NCBI RefSeq assembly: GCF_009760405.1
Contig: NZ_WRPP01000004.1
Coordinates: 496,001-560,000 of the forward strand
Source: Nocardia terrae
GTDB lineage: Bacteria > Actinomycetota > Actinomycetes > Mycobacteriales > Mycobacteriaceae
Length of the DNA stretch: 64,000 nucleotides
Direction: 5' to 3'
This document shows, piece by piece, positions 1-8,624 of the stretch (positions within the stretch are counted from its first letter, which is position 1; each line of letters opens with the position of its first letter). The notes below the pieces were generated by a model, which was not told the origin of the DNA, made no database searches, and saw nothing but the letters and a program-made list of their open reading frames with translations. The translations under genes were made by a program, and so were the position numbers.

Positions 1-1396
1 ACCGGGCATCCGGCCAGACGGGTCCGTGCGCCTGCCACAGCACCCCGTGCCGGGGCATCCCGAACTCGGCGCGGAAGCCGTCCACCGCGCGGGCGTGCGC
101 GGCGGTGCGCTGCTCGCGCACCTCGGCGGGCAGGCCCTCGTCGTAGAGGAACGATTCGATGCTGTCGCTGAGGGTGACGCAGACGGCTTCCAGCCGATCG
201 CCGTCGAAACAGAAGCGGACCCGCGGATCGTCCACGCGTAGGTCGGTGTCGGCCCACACGGTGCGCTCCCCGGTATCGGTGTCGTGCACCGGTTTCCAGC
301 CCGCGGCGGCGGCGAAGCCCGCGAGATCGGCGCGGGTCCAGGTCCAGTCGAAACTCCGGGCCGCGCGGGCGATCTCGATCCCGGCGGGCACATCCACCCG
401 CAGTGGCCCGGCATCGAACTGATAGGTGGCGTGATTGCGCAGGAATTCGGCGCGCTGGGTGCGGGAGGTGGGGTGCGGCGGCACGCCCAGCGGCGTCACC
501 TCCAGATCCGGACCGCCCTCCACCCAGGCGTCGGCGACCAGCTCGGTGATCGTGCCCGCGCCGACCGTGCGCAGGGCGTCGACGGTGCGCTGGGCCAGGT
601 CGCTCATGGCCAGCGGGCCCGCGCGCCGGGACAGGGTGCGGGTCCAGTTCGCCTCGCGCGGCGGCGTCCAGCCCTGATCGATCAGCCGCTGCTCGATCTC
701 CGGGGTGTATCGCCATGTCGGATCGATGAATTCGCTGCGGGCCAGTTCACCGGCGAGCTGTTCGGGACCGGCCTCGAACTGCACGAAGCGGCCGCCGGGC
801 ACCGTGAGCACCAGCCGTCCGTCCACCGGCAGGGTCTCCAGGAAACCGGCCAGATGCTCGGCGAAGCGCCCCCAGCCGCCCGCGGCGCTGCGGCGGCGGG
901 CGATCTCGTGGCGGCGATCCATCCAGTAGCGCTGCGCGGTCGGGTCGACCAGCAGCAGATCCACGGTGTCGACGCCGATGGTCAAGCCCGCGAACACATT
1001 CGCGAAGCGCCACGCCACGCCCTCGGCCGGGCCGGCGTCGGCGCTCTCGGGCTCGCCCCATCGCTCGGTGAAGGCGGCGGTGGCCTGTGCCAGGGCCGCC
1101 TCGAGCAGTTCCCGGCTGCCGAAATCGGCGGGCGGCGGGCAGTCCGAGATGGTGACCCGCACATGGTCGAGGCCGCGTTCGCTGCCCCAGAACATGGCCG
1201 AATCCCACCAGACGTTCAGCCCGGTGCGGGAGAAGACGGGCCCGTCGCGCAGGGTTCCCACCGGTTGCGGACTACTCCATCCGACCAGTCGGGAGAATTC
1301 CGAGACATTGCCGGATCCCCAACGCCACCCGAACCTGGCTGCCGCTCTGACGATCTCGACCGCACCCGCGGTATCGATCCGCACTTCGAAACCCAC
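1..1396 (-). CDS. DUF6301/TY-Chap-like multidomain protein (partial, C-terminus beyond window)
   Basis: About 465 residues are visible from a GTG start (VGFEVRIDTAG); an in-frame TAG lies just upstream, so no earlier start exists in this frame. The first ~150 residues (VDTAGAVEIVRAAARFGW) look like a DUF6301 unit. Residues ~170-250 (WGRFAEHLAGFL, GRFVQF, IDQGWTPP) look like an actinobacterial TY-Chap chaperone-like domain, and a second DUF6301-like unit starts near residue 340 (LRVDVPAGIEIARAARSF). The architecture would be DUF6301-TY-Chap-DUF6301. No signal peptide or membrane segment is visible. The function is unknown; proteins of this kind are abundant in Nocardia. The family names come from remembered sequence patterns, not a search. 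Confidence 0.6.
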   Translation of the reverse strand, partial: MGFEVRIDTAGAVEIVRAAARFGWRWGSGNVSEFSRLVGWSSPQPVGTLRDGPVFSRTGLNVWWDSAMFWGSERGLDHVRVTISDCPPPADFGSRELLEAALAQATAAFTERWGEPESADAGPAEGVAWRFANVFAGLTIGVDTVDLLLVDPTAQRYWMDRRHEIARRRSAAGGWGRFAEHLAGFLETLPVDGRLVLTVPGGRFVQFEAGPEQLAGELARSEFIDPTWRYTPEIEQRLIDQGWTPPREANWTRTLSRRAGPLAMSDLAQRTVDALRTVGAGTITELVADAWVEGGPDLEVTPLGVPPHPTSRTQRAEFLRNHATYQFDAGPLRVDVPAGIEIARAARSFDWTWTRADLAGFAAAAGWKPVHDTDTGERTVWADTDLRVDDPRVRFCFDGDRLEAVCVTLSDSIESFLYDEGLPAEVREQRTAAHARAVDGFRAEFGMPRHGVLWQAHGPVWPDAR

Positions 1397-1533
1397 CCCG
1401 CGACACTAACCCGGGGTGCGGCAATGCAGGAGTGCGTTCCGGTCTCGAGTACTCTGTAGGCGGCCGGTGCTTCCCGAACGGGGCGGACAATCCTCGGGAG
1501 GCCCGGCCATGATCATGATGCGACGCGAATATG

Positions 1534-3465
1534 TCAGTGTTGCAGCGGGAATCGTGAACTTCCCGCATCGCCCGCCGGAATGATCGGCAACACCAGCGCC
1601 GACGGATGATCCGCGTCGTGATAGATCGTCTGGGTCGCCACCTGCGTATTCGCATTCGAGCCGAACGGATCGCCGGTATTCGGGTTCGGGGCGAACTGCG
1701 GGAAATCGCTGCTCGAGACCTCCACGCGGATCTTGTATCCCGCCTTGACGAGATAGCTGGTCGGCCAGATATCGATCGAGTACTTGTACGGCTGACCCGG
1801 CACGATCGGCGACGGATGCTCGAGCGAGTCACGGAAGGCGGCGCGAATGATCCCGTTGTTCAGGTTCACCGTCGACCCGTCCGGGGCCACCGCCACCAGC
1901 TTCGCGGTGAAATCGGTGTCGGTCGCCGTCGAGGCCGCCCACAGCGTCATCCGAATCGGGCCCGTCAGTTCGGTATCCGAGGACATGGGCGTGGTCGTGT
2001 AGGTCAGCACATCCGAACGCTGCTCCACCACGAACTGATCCACCGGCCCCTGCGGACCCGTCGGCGCGCCGCAACAGGAGTGCCCGCCCGCGCTCGGCAC
2101 GGGATTGAGCGGGTCGTAGTCGTAGCGGTCCGGCTGCTGCGGGTCCTTGGACGCCGCGGTGCTGAGCAGACCGACCCGGCCCTGGATTCCGTTGCCGCCA
2201 TTGCCCGACAGGTAATAGGTGGTCCACTGTGTGTTCGGCAGCGGCCACGCCGATGCCGACTTCCACTTGTTCGCGCCCATCAGGAAGTAGTCCACCACCG
2301 GCTTGCCGGAAACCTTGTTGTCCTGGCCCTTCAGGAAATGGTCGTACCAGGCCAGCATGAGGTCGTTGATCGGACTGTCGCCCGCCTCGCCGGTGGCGGC
2401 CAGCATCGGGGTCTCGATATTGGCGCCGGGGCGACCCCAGCCGACGTGGTCCCACGGCCCCAGCACCAGGCGCTGGTTGGTCTTGGCCTCGGGCGTGCCG
2501 CCATTCGCGACCATGCCCGCGAAGTTCTCCGTCCCGCCCGCGAGGAAGGCGTCGTACCAGCCTTCGAAATCCAGTACGGGGACCTTGACGTTCGCGTACC
2601 GGTCGCGGATGCTCCACTGCTTCCAATAGTCGTCGCGAGTGGAATGGTTGATCCAGTCGTAGAACCACGGCGCGACCGTCTGATCGCCGGGATGCATCGG
2701 TGGAAACTGCTGGTAGGGGCGGAAACCCAGCCAGCGTGAGTAGTTCGCGCCGTCCGCGGCCAGCTGTTTGGCCGTGCCGGTGTCCCCGCGATTGAGGGCC
2801 GAGCTCGCGCCGATGGTCTCCATGGCCCACGGCTCCACGAACGCCAGCCGGTACGCGCCGCCCTCGTAGGTCCACCCGTCGTAATAGTCCGAGGCCGTAT
2901 TCGCCGGAACGATGGTGGTCAGATGCGGGGGCGCGCCGACGGCGGCGAGCCATTGCGTGGCACCGACATACGACGAGCCGTACATGCCGACCTTGCCGTT
3001 CGAACCCGGCAGCCCCGCGGCCCACTCCACCGAGTCGTACCCGTCGTTCATGTCGTTGGTGAATTCGCTGAACGTGCCGCCCGACTGCCCCTGCCCTCGA
3101 ATGTCCTGCACCACAACCAGATAGCAGTGTGAGGCGAACCAATCCGGTGTCTGATACCGGAAGGGCTGGATCTGCGCCGCGGACTTCCCGTACTGCGTGC
3201 GCATGAGGATCACCGGGACCTGGTCGGAGGTCTTCGGCTTGTACACATCGGCCTTCAGCACCGCGCCGTCCCGCATGGTCGCGGGCACGTTCTCCTGCTT
3301 GTCCACCGCGCACGACCCGCGCCCCTCGGCGGGCGGCCAGCTCGCCGCGACCTGCTGCGTCCCACTGTTTCCGCTGCTCCCACAGCCCGCCGCGACCAGC
3401 GCGGCCGTCGCGGCCACCACCCCGGCCCGAACGATGCGACCGCGTCCTCTCCCACTACGGCTCAT
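1534..3465 (-). CDS. CocE/NonD-family alpha/beta hydrolase lipoprotein (X-Pro dipeptidyl-peptidase, S15 type)
   Basis: This 643-residue protein begins with a lipoprotein signal peptide (lipobox LVAAGC, acylated Cys ~28), so it is probably anchored outside the membrane. The S15/CocE catalytic domain follows: the nucleophile elbow MYGSSYVG is near residue 160, and WYDAFLAGG and GPWDHVGWG carry the expected later Asp and His. The C-terminal ~200 residues (LTGPIRMTLWAAST, KIRVEVSSSDFPQF) match the jelly-roll X-Pro C-terminal domain. The family includes cocaine esterase and alpha-amino-acid ester hydrolases, and the substrate cannot be told from sequence. The length is typical for the family. It is read as a single gene, divergent from the esterase gene at 3754. 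Confidence 0.9.
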   Translation of the reverse strand: MSRSGRGRGRIVRAGVVAATAALVAAGCGSSGNSGTQQVAASWPPAEGRGSCAVDKQENVPATMRDGAVLKADVYKPKTSDQVPVILMRTQYGKSAAQIQPFRYQTPDWFASHCYLVVVQDIRGQGQSGGTFSEFTNDMNDGYDSVEWAAGLPGSNGKVGMYGSSYVGATQWLAAVGAPPHLTTIVPANTASDYYDGWTYEGGAYRLAFVEPWAMETIGASSALNRGDTGTAKQLAADGANYSRWLGFRPYQQFPPMHPGDQTVAPWFYDWINHSTRDDYWKQWSIRDRYANVKVPVLDFEGWYDAFLAGGTENFAGMVANGGTPEAKTNQRLVLGPWDHVGWGRPGANIETPMLAATGEAGDSPINDLMLAWYDHFLKGQDNKVSGKPVVDYFLMGANKWKSASAWPLPNTQWTTYYLSGNGGNGIQGRVGLLSTAASKDPQQPDRYDYDPLNPVPSAGGHSCCGAPTGPQGPVDQFVVEQRSDVLTYTTTPMSSDTELTGPIRMTLWAASTATDTDFTAKLVAVAPDGSTVNLNNGIIRAAFRDSLEHPSPIVPGQPYKYSIDIWPTSYLVKAGYKIRVEVSSSDFPQFAPNPNTGDPFGSNANTQVATQTIYHDADHPSALVLPIIPAGDAGSSRFPLQH

Positions 3466-3753
3466 CGATCGACCGTAACCCCGCCGCGCGGCCCGACGAT
3501 CGCGAATCAGGCAAAGAGACCGACTCCGGCGTGCATGGCGTGGGTTTCTGGTGCCTGACCTGGGCTGTCACGTCAATTCGCACGATTGTCGCTAATTTTC
3601 AGCAACAAAATCGGCGAACTGGACGATAGGTACATCGAGCGAGCGTGACGACGGGAACTGCCCCCGTCGTCGCGCCCGCTTTTCGCCCGGTTCGGGGACC
3701 GGATCCGAATGACGACGCGGCCGATGGCCGCGGGAGCGAGAGGATCGGCATCG
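3466..3753. other. Divergent intergenic region between cocE-like and esterase genes
   Basis: This 288-bp region separates divergent genes and must hold both promoters. A locally AT-rich stretch lies at about 3575-3615 in otherwise GC-rich DNA. I could not assign -10/-35 elements with confidence, and no small gene or strong hairpin was seen. Confidence 0.4.
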
Positions 3754-4767
3754 ATGGGATTGATTCGTAGTGCGATGGCCCTGGTCGTGGCCTTGATAGC
3801 GCCGCTGGTCATCGCGGTATCCGGCGGTGGCGCAACGGCATCGGCGGCCTTCGATCCGGCCGCGTTCGACTTCTGGGTCGATTCCGCCATGGGGCCCATC
3901 AAGACCCGCGTCCTGCGCGCGGCCGACGGCAATACCGACCGGGTCGTCTACGCCCTCGACGGCATGCGCGCCCGTGAAGACCTCAACGGCTGGGAAATCG
4001 AAACCACTGTGGCCGAGGCCATGGCGGCGGCCAACATCAACGTGGTCATGCCCGTCGGCGGCCAGTCCAGCTTCTACGCCGACTGGAACGCGCCCAGCTC
4101 CTTCTTCGGCATCCCGCCCGGCACCGGATCCGCCAACACCGGCTCCGGCGTGACCGACGCCCTCTCCGGCGGCCCCGGCAAGAGCTACCGCTACACCTGG
4201 GAATCCTTCCTCACCAACGATCTTCGCTGGGCGCTGCGAGACCGCCTGGGCTTCAACCCGAATCGCAACGGCGTCTTCGGCCTCTCCATGGGCGGCTCCG
4301 CGGCCCTCACCCTCGCCGCCTACCACCCCGACCAATTCAGCTTCGCCGGAGCGTTTTCCGGCTACCTCAACATCTCGGCCCCCGGCATGCGTGAGGCCAT
4401 CCGGCTGGCCATGGTCGACGCCGGCGGCTACAACGTCGACTCCATGGCTCCCCCGTGGGGCCCCCAATGGCTCCGCATGGACCCCTTTGTCTTCGCCCCC
4501 CGCCTGATCGCCAACAACACCCGCCTCTACATCTCGGCGGCCTCCGGCCTCCCCACCGCCCAGGACGGCCCCAACATGGGCACCGCCAACGGCATGGCCC
4601 TGGAAGCCCTCGCGCTGGCCAACACCCGAGCCTTCCAGGTCCGCATGGCCACCCTCGGCGCCACCAACGTCGACTACTCCTTCCCCGCCTACGGCATCCA
4701 CGCCTGGAACAACTGGCAGGACGAGGCCTACCGCATGCTCCCCGCCCTCTCCGCCAACATCGGCTGA
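3754..4767 (+). CDS. Secreted esterase of the mycolyltransferase (antigen 85) family
   Basis: This predicted 337-residue exported alpha/beta hydrolase starts at ATG 3754 (MGLIRSAMALVV), preceded by AGAGGA about 9 bases upstream. An in-frame ATG at 3709 would add 15 polar residues ahead of the signal peptide and is less likely. The signal peptide ends near TASA-AF. Antigen-85-family landmarks are the nucleophile motif GLSMGGSAA, the segments ALDGMRAREDLNGWE and VMPVGGQSSFYADW, and the terminal His in YGIHAWNNW. The family transfers mycolic acids to trehalose and arabinogalactan, which suits a mycolata cell wall, but some members are plain esterases. A strong hairpin follows the stop codon. Confidence 0.9.
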   Translation: MGLIRSAMALVVALIAPLVIAVSGGGATASAAFDPAAFDFWVDSAMGPIKTRVLRAADGNTDRVVYALDGMRAREDLNGWEIETTVAEAMAAANINVVMPVGGQSSFYADWNAPSSFFGIPPGTGSANTGSGVTDALSGGPGKSYRYTWESFLTNDLRWALRDRLGFNPNRNGVFGLSMGGSAALTLAAYHPDQFSFAGAFSGYLNISAPGMREAIRLAMVDAGGYNVDSMAPPWGPQWLRMDPFVFAPRLIANNTRLYISAASGLPTAQDGPNMGTANGMALEALALANTRAFQVRMATLGATNVDYSFPAYGIHAWNNWQDEAYRMLPALSANIG

Positions 4768-4778
4768 CGAGACCCCGG

Positions 4779-4818
4779 ACACCCACCGAAATCCTTTACT
4801 ACGCCCTTCGGTGGGTGT
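4779..4818 (+). terminator. Stem-loop terminator after the mycolyltransferase gene
   Basis: A perfect 12-bp inverted repeat (ACACCCACCGAA at 4779-4790 and its complement at 4807-4818) encloses a 16-nt loop and starts 12 bases after the stop codon. There is no long U-tract. The next gene starts 12 bases after the hairpin, so it could also act as an attenuator for that gene. Confidence 0.65.
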
Positions 4819-4829
4819 TCGATTCTCCT

Positions 4830-5207
4830 ATGGCGACCGAAAACGGCGGCTACCAAGACAAACGAATCACCGCCGACGCGACCGGCATCACCGTCCGCGC
4901 CTACTACTTCCCGACCGCCAGCGCGAAACGCATCCCCTACGAGTCCATCCGCTCGGTCCACCGCTACCCCATGGGCGGCTGGTCCGGCCGCGGCCGAGGC
5001 TGGGGCACCAGTGACCCGCGCTACTGGTTCTCCCTCGACGTCTCCCGCCCCCGCAAGTCCGTAGGCTTCGTCCTCGACCTGGGCCGCCGAGTCCACCCGG
5101 TCCTCACCCCCGACGACCCGGACGCCTTCGAATCCACCCTCCGCACCCACAACCTCGACATCCAACACCACGAATCCGCCCGCGACATCGCCCGCGGCCT
5201 CGGCTGA
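4830..5207 (+). CDS. Small hypothetical protein, PH-domain-like
   Basis: This 125-residue protein starts at ATG 4830 (MATENGGYQDKRITADATG). The order ITVRAYYFP, KRIPYESIRSVHRYP, RYWFSLDVSRPRKSVGFVLDLG resembles bacterial PH-like (YdjM/YvbH-type) beta-sandwich domains that carry a short region on membrane-proximal lipids or proteins. There is no signal peptide or transmembrane helix. It lies just after the hairpin that ends the esterase gene and is convergent with the endonuclease gene 13 bp away. The domain suggestion is tentative and no specific role can be given. Confidence 0.65.
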   Translation: MATENGGYQDKRITADATGITVRAYYFPTASAKRIPYESIRSVHRYPMGGWSGRGRGWGTSDPRYWFSLDVSRPRKSVGFVLDLGRRVHPVLTPDDPDAFESTLRTHNLDIQHHESARDIARGLG

Positions 5208-5220
5208 CCAACGGCCCGGT

Positions 5221-6573
5221 CTACATCCCGGCCTTCACCGAAACGCTGTCTGCTATCAGGTTTTCAGTGCCGGGGACGTATACCGAGAACACCTCTTGCT
5301 CGCCGAGGCTGGTGACCTCTGTAATCCGATCCCAGAAGACGTCGTTGTTGCAGAGTATCGCGAGCTCGGGGGCATCGAGTATGTAGGCTGCGCGGGCCAA
5401 GCGCGCGCGACCAAGGGAGCGCTTCCACATCGCGGACCCGCAGTATTGGCTTCCCATCGCAGCTTGGAACTCACGATGGGTCATTTGCCGAGCCTCCAAT
5501 ATTGTTCTGACTGCGTTCCAGATCTCCTTGGGCACCGTATCGACGTTGGGATTCGGTTCGAGCTTGTCGAGCTGGGTAAGCATTGCTTCCCCAGCTACGC
5601 CCCGTGCCCCATGAGCGCCTACGTCGTACAAGAAGGTGATTTGGTTGTCGGTGCCATCGATGGTCAGGTGAAAGCAGTCGCGGTACCCAGGCTTTCGGAC
5701 TCGCCTGATACGCCCGTGCACCTCCAACCTGAGCAAGAGATTCGCGACGTCGTTGATGAGCTGCCAGCTGGTAGACGCGTAGTAGATGCGGGCCTGGCGT
5801 CCTTTCCCGTCCCAGCGAATGGATCCATCCGTGGCCCACAAGTGTCTGAGGAAGATCGCCACCTGGCTGGTCGGGAATGCGAAAACAGGCTCAGGAACGA
5901 ATTTCTCGTGGCTACGGAGCCCGAACAAGCCCAGCTCATCGAGCCATGCGGCGATCGGGTTTCGCCTTCCGTGCGTGAGTCGGTACGGCGCGGGCAAACG
6001 CAGTGTGGTGACTCGGGCAGCTGCGTACTCGTCGCGGATCGCTGTGATGCCGAAGTGGGTTGCGGCCGCTGTCACTGCGGAAAGGTTCTCTTCGTCGATG
6101 CTGGCGTAGCGAATCGGCTGTCGCTTCACGAAGGAACCATCACCGATCATGTGTGCCAGCATGACCGCCTCGGCGTCGGGCATCTCCTTGGGGTGCAGGG
6201 TATGTGGAACCCATCGCGGTATGGCAACGCGATCGTCGGGCGCGAGTGCTTCCAGGTCCTTCCAGCCATCGATGGTCAGCAGCCGGGCTGCAGTCGACAG
6301 TTCGACGGATCGGCCCGAAGCGAGGCGGACACGCATGACTTCGCCGGGGCCGGAGGTCACGCTGGAGACGGGCCGTGGGACGAACCTCATCCGCTCGTCG
6401 AGCGACCATACGAGCGGCCGTTCTCCGTTGCGGTGCAGCGACTTCACCGATATAGCCGCGCCGTTGTCGGCGCGGAAGACACGAGCCGATTGGGCTAGAC
6501 CGCCCAGTTTGCTATTGAAGTTGTTGGTGCACTTACCGATTGACTCATCGCGAGCATGGTTGGTGGGCACCAA
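5221..6573 (-). CDS. Free-standing LAGLIDADG homing endonuclease derived from the DnaB intein
   Basis: This 450-residue reading frame (TTG 6573, or GTG 6570) begins 42 bases after the dnaB stop. From residue 31 (RVFRADNGA) to the end it follows the M. tuberculosis DnaB intein as I recall it: NGERPLVWSLDER, IGDGS, QPIRY, NPIAAWL, RSHEKFVPE, FLRHLW. Both LAGLIDADG motifs are present with their acidic residues (MIGDG, D145; LWATDG, D249). The splicing residues are gone: Cys1 aligns to Gly25, the block-B His to Ala96, and the terminal His-Asn to Lys447-Ala448, followed by Gly-Met. No extein sequence flanks it. It should therefore be a DNA endonuclease that cannot self-splice. GC content is ~55-58% in sampled lines, well below its neighbours. 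No convincing ribosome-binding site is seen, so expression is unproven. Confidence 0.85.
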   Translation of the reverse strand: MVPTNHARDESIGKCTNNFNSKLGGLAQSARVFRADNGAAISVKSLHRNGERPLVWSLDERMRFVPRPVSSVTSGPGEVMRVRLASGRSVELSTAARLLTIDGWKDLEALAPDDRVAIPRWVPHTLHPKEMPDAEAVMLAHMIGDGSFVKRQPIRYASIDEENLSAVTAAATHFGITAIRDEYAAARVTTLRLPAPYRLTHGRRNPIAAWLDELGLFGLRSHEKFVPEPVFAFPTSQVAIFLRHLWATDGSIRWDGKGRQARIYYASTSWQLINDVANLLLRLEVHGRIRRVRKPGYRDCFHLTIDGTDNQITFLYDVGAHGARGVAGEAMLTQLDKLEPNPNVDTVPKEIWNAVRTILEARQMTHREFQAAMGSQYCGSAMWKRSLGRARLARAAYILDAPELAILCNNDVFWDRITEVTSLGEQEVFSVYVPGTENLIADSVSVKAGM

Positions 6574-6615
6574 ACAACAGTAGGTCGAATAGGTGTTCGA
6601 TGCTAGCGAATTCGA

Positions 6616-8010
6616 CTATCCCCGTGCCATATCGACAAATCGACTCAAATGCAGCTGGTGTGCAACGGTAATCGTCGCGGTCGGTCCGTTTCGATGCTTG
6701 CCCAGAATCAAATCCGCCTCACCGCCGCGGGGGTCATCTCGTTCGAAGGCATCGGGCCTATGTAACAAAATGACCATATCGGCATCTTGCTCCAAACTTC
6801 CGCTTTCACGCAAATCGGACACCATAGGACGCTTATCCGTTCGCTGCTCAGGACCACGGTTGAGCTGCGAAATCGCGATTACCGGAACCTCGAGTTCCTT
6901 CGCCATCAGCTTCAAACTTCGCGAGAATTCCGAGACTTCTTGCTGACGGGATTCGACCTTTTTTCCGGAACTCATCAGCTGGAGGTAGTCGACGACGATG
7001 AGGCGGAGGTCGTGGCGCTGCTTGAGGCGGCGGGCCTTGGCTCGGATCTCCATCATCGTGAGGTTGGGTGAATCGTCCACGAAGAGCGGGGCTTCGGAGA
7101 TTTCGCTCATGCGGCGGGCGAGTTTGGTCCAGTCGTCGTCGCTCATGCGACCCGAACGCATATCGCCCAGTTTGATTTTCGCTTCCGCGGATAGGAGGCG
7201 CATGACGATTTCGGTGCGGCTCATTTCCAGGGAGAAGATGACGCTCGCCATGCCGTGCTTGATGGAGCAGCTGCGCATGAAATCCATTCCCAGGGTGGAC
7301 TTGCCGACACCCGGGCGCGCCGCGACGATGACCATCTGGCCCGGGTGGAGGCCGTTGGTGATTTCGTCGAGTTCGGTGAAACCGGTTGGTACGCCTAGGG
7401 AGATGCCGCCTCGGCTGGCGATGGAGTCGAGTTCGTCCATCGTGGGCTGGAGGATGTCGGTCAGGGGGGCGAAGTCTTCGGAGGAGCGGCGTTCGGTGAC
7501 GTCGTAGAGCTCCGCCTGGGCGCGGTCCACGACCTCGGCGACATCTTGGCCGTCCGCGCCCGCGTAGCCGTACTGGACGATTCGGGTGCCTGCTTCGACC
7601 AGGCGGCGCAGGATCGCCTTCTCCGCAACGATTTCGGCGTAGTAGCCGGCGTTGGCGGCGGTGGGGACCGTTTGGGTCAGGGTGACCAGGTAGGGCGCGC
7701 CGCCGATGCGCTTCAACTCGCCCCTGCGGTCGAGGGTGGCGGCGACGGTCACGGGGTCGGCGGGTTCGCCGCGGCCGTAGAGGTCGAGGATGGCCTCGTA
7801 GACGGCGTCGTGGGCGGGGCGGTAGAAGTCGCCGGGGCGGATGACCTCGACTACGTCGGCGATGGCGTCCTTGGACAGGAGCATGCCGCCGAGGACGGAT
7901 TGTTCGGCGGCCATGTCGTGCGGGGGCTGGCGGCCGAAATCCTCGCCGGGGGCGTCGGGATAGTCGGAGGGTCCGTGATCGTCGTGGCCGCGATCGTCGA
8001 CGACTGCCAT
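6616..8010 (-). CDS. dnaB: Replicative DNA helicase DnaB, intein-less
   Basis: This 464-residue hexameric helicase unwinds DNA at the replication fork. The start is ATG 8010 (MAVVDDRG), matching mycobacterial DnaB and preceded by AGGACGG; a frame 23 residues longer is open but has no support. Domains are the N-terminal DnaB domain (residues ~28-130, AAEQSVLGGMLLS), a linker, and the RecA-like domain with Walker A ARPGVGKST (231-239), Walker B LIVVDYLQL (~337-345) and SQLNRGPEQR (381-390). The site where I recall the mycobacterial intein inserting (DLRESG|SLEQDAD, between G404 and S405, DNA 6799/6798) is empty. The last ~115 codons use AT-richer synonymous codons than the rest. Confidence 0.97.
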   Translation of the reverse strand: MAVVDDRGHDDHGPSDYPDAPGEDFGRQPPHDMAAEQSVLGGMLLSKDAIADVVEVIRPGDFYRPAHDAVYEAILDLYGRGEPADPVTVAATLDRRGELKRIGGAPYLVTLTQTVPTAANAGYYAEIVAEKAILRRLVEAGTRIVQYGYAGADGQDVAEVVDRAQAELYDVTERRSSEDFAPLTDILQPTMDELDSIASRGGISLGVPTGFTELDEITNGLHPGQMVIVAARPGVGKSTLGMDFMRSCSIKHGMASVIFSLEMSRTEIVMRLLSAEAKIKLGDMRSGRMSDDDWTKLARRMSEISEAPLFVDDSPNLTMMEIRAKARRLKQRHDLRLIVVDYLQLMSSGKKVESRQQEVSEFSRSLKLMAKELEVPVIAISQLNRGPEQRTDKRPMVSDLRESGSLEQDADMVILLHRPDAFERDDPRGGEADLILGKHRNGPTATITVAHQLHLSRFVDMARG

Positions 8011-8582
8011 CGGCTCGACCGTCCTCTCTCCTCGCGCCCGGAACGAGTTCATGACCGTTGTACGCCTGCGCACCGACATGTTCGGGCCGCCACGCGGAGT
8101 CGCCGCGCCGAGTTGTGCGGGCGCGGTGGCAAACCGGTGATGGGTGCGCTGGAATACCCCGAGTCGTGCCGTCCCGGGCTGTGGTCACGACACTGAATGC
8201 GAACCTAGGCGACCGGGCGGTGACCCGCCAAACCGAGCTGTGCACATACCTGTGGACAACGTGGGTATTGTTCACCAACCGTTGTGCACCCCCTGTGGAG
8301 AACTTGGGGACAACGGTCGGCGGGGCTCATCAATCCCCTGGTAGTGGCGGAATTCTCATTGTGCGTAACTGTGGATCAATTCGGTGCGGCGTGTCGCTGG
8401 ACGGTAACGTCCGGGCGTGTTGGGTAAACGGACGGTCACGCGCTTATGACCTGACTCACAACGAGAACGGTTGGTTTGCTGAGCAATCCACAGCCCGGGC
8501 GAACATCGCGGGTCACGCAGGCCGACCCTTCGCGATGACACCCGCACACAACAAACAGCCACTACCTGGCAAACAAAAGAAA
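8011..8582. other. Intergenic region rplI-dnaB with DnaA-box-like sites
   Basis: This 572-bp region lies upstream of dnaB, which must have its own promoter here because a terminator closes the rplI operon. No gene is supported. Several DnaA-box-like 9-mers are present: TGTGGACAA at 8251-8259 (the complement is exactly TTGTCCACA, the high-GC actinobacterial box), TGTGGAGAA at 8294-8302, TGTGGATCA at 8370-8378 and CAATCCACA at 8484-8492. Confidence 0.5.
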
Positions 8583-8615
8583 TCGGAGGCCACCCCCACC
8601 GGGAGCGGCCTCCGA
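8583..8615 (-). terminator. Intrinsic terminator of the rpsF-ssb-rpsR-rplI operon
   Basis: A 9-bp perfect stem (TCGGAGGCC and its complement) with a 15-nt loop starts 9 bases after the rplI stop. On the minus strand it is followed by a T-rich run (TTTCTTTTGTTTG), the classical form of a rho-independent terminator. Confidence 0.9.
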
Positions 8616-8624
8616 CAAGCCGAA

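Noticed and set aside
6616..8010. An intein inside dnaB
   Set aside because: The helicase frame is continuous through the known insertion site, and the intein-like sequence lies after the dnaB stop.
8251..8492. Chromosome replication origin
   Set aside because: Only four loose DnaA boxes, no dnaA or dnaN gene nearby and no long AT-rich unwinding region; in this group oriC lies between dnaA and dnaN.
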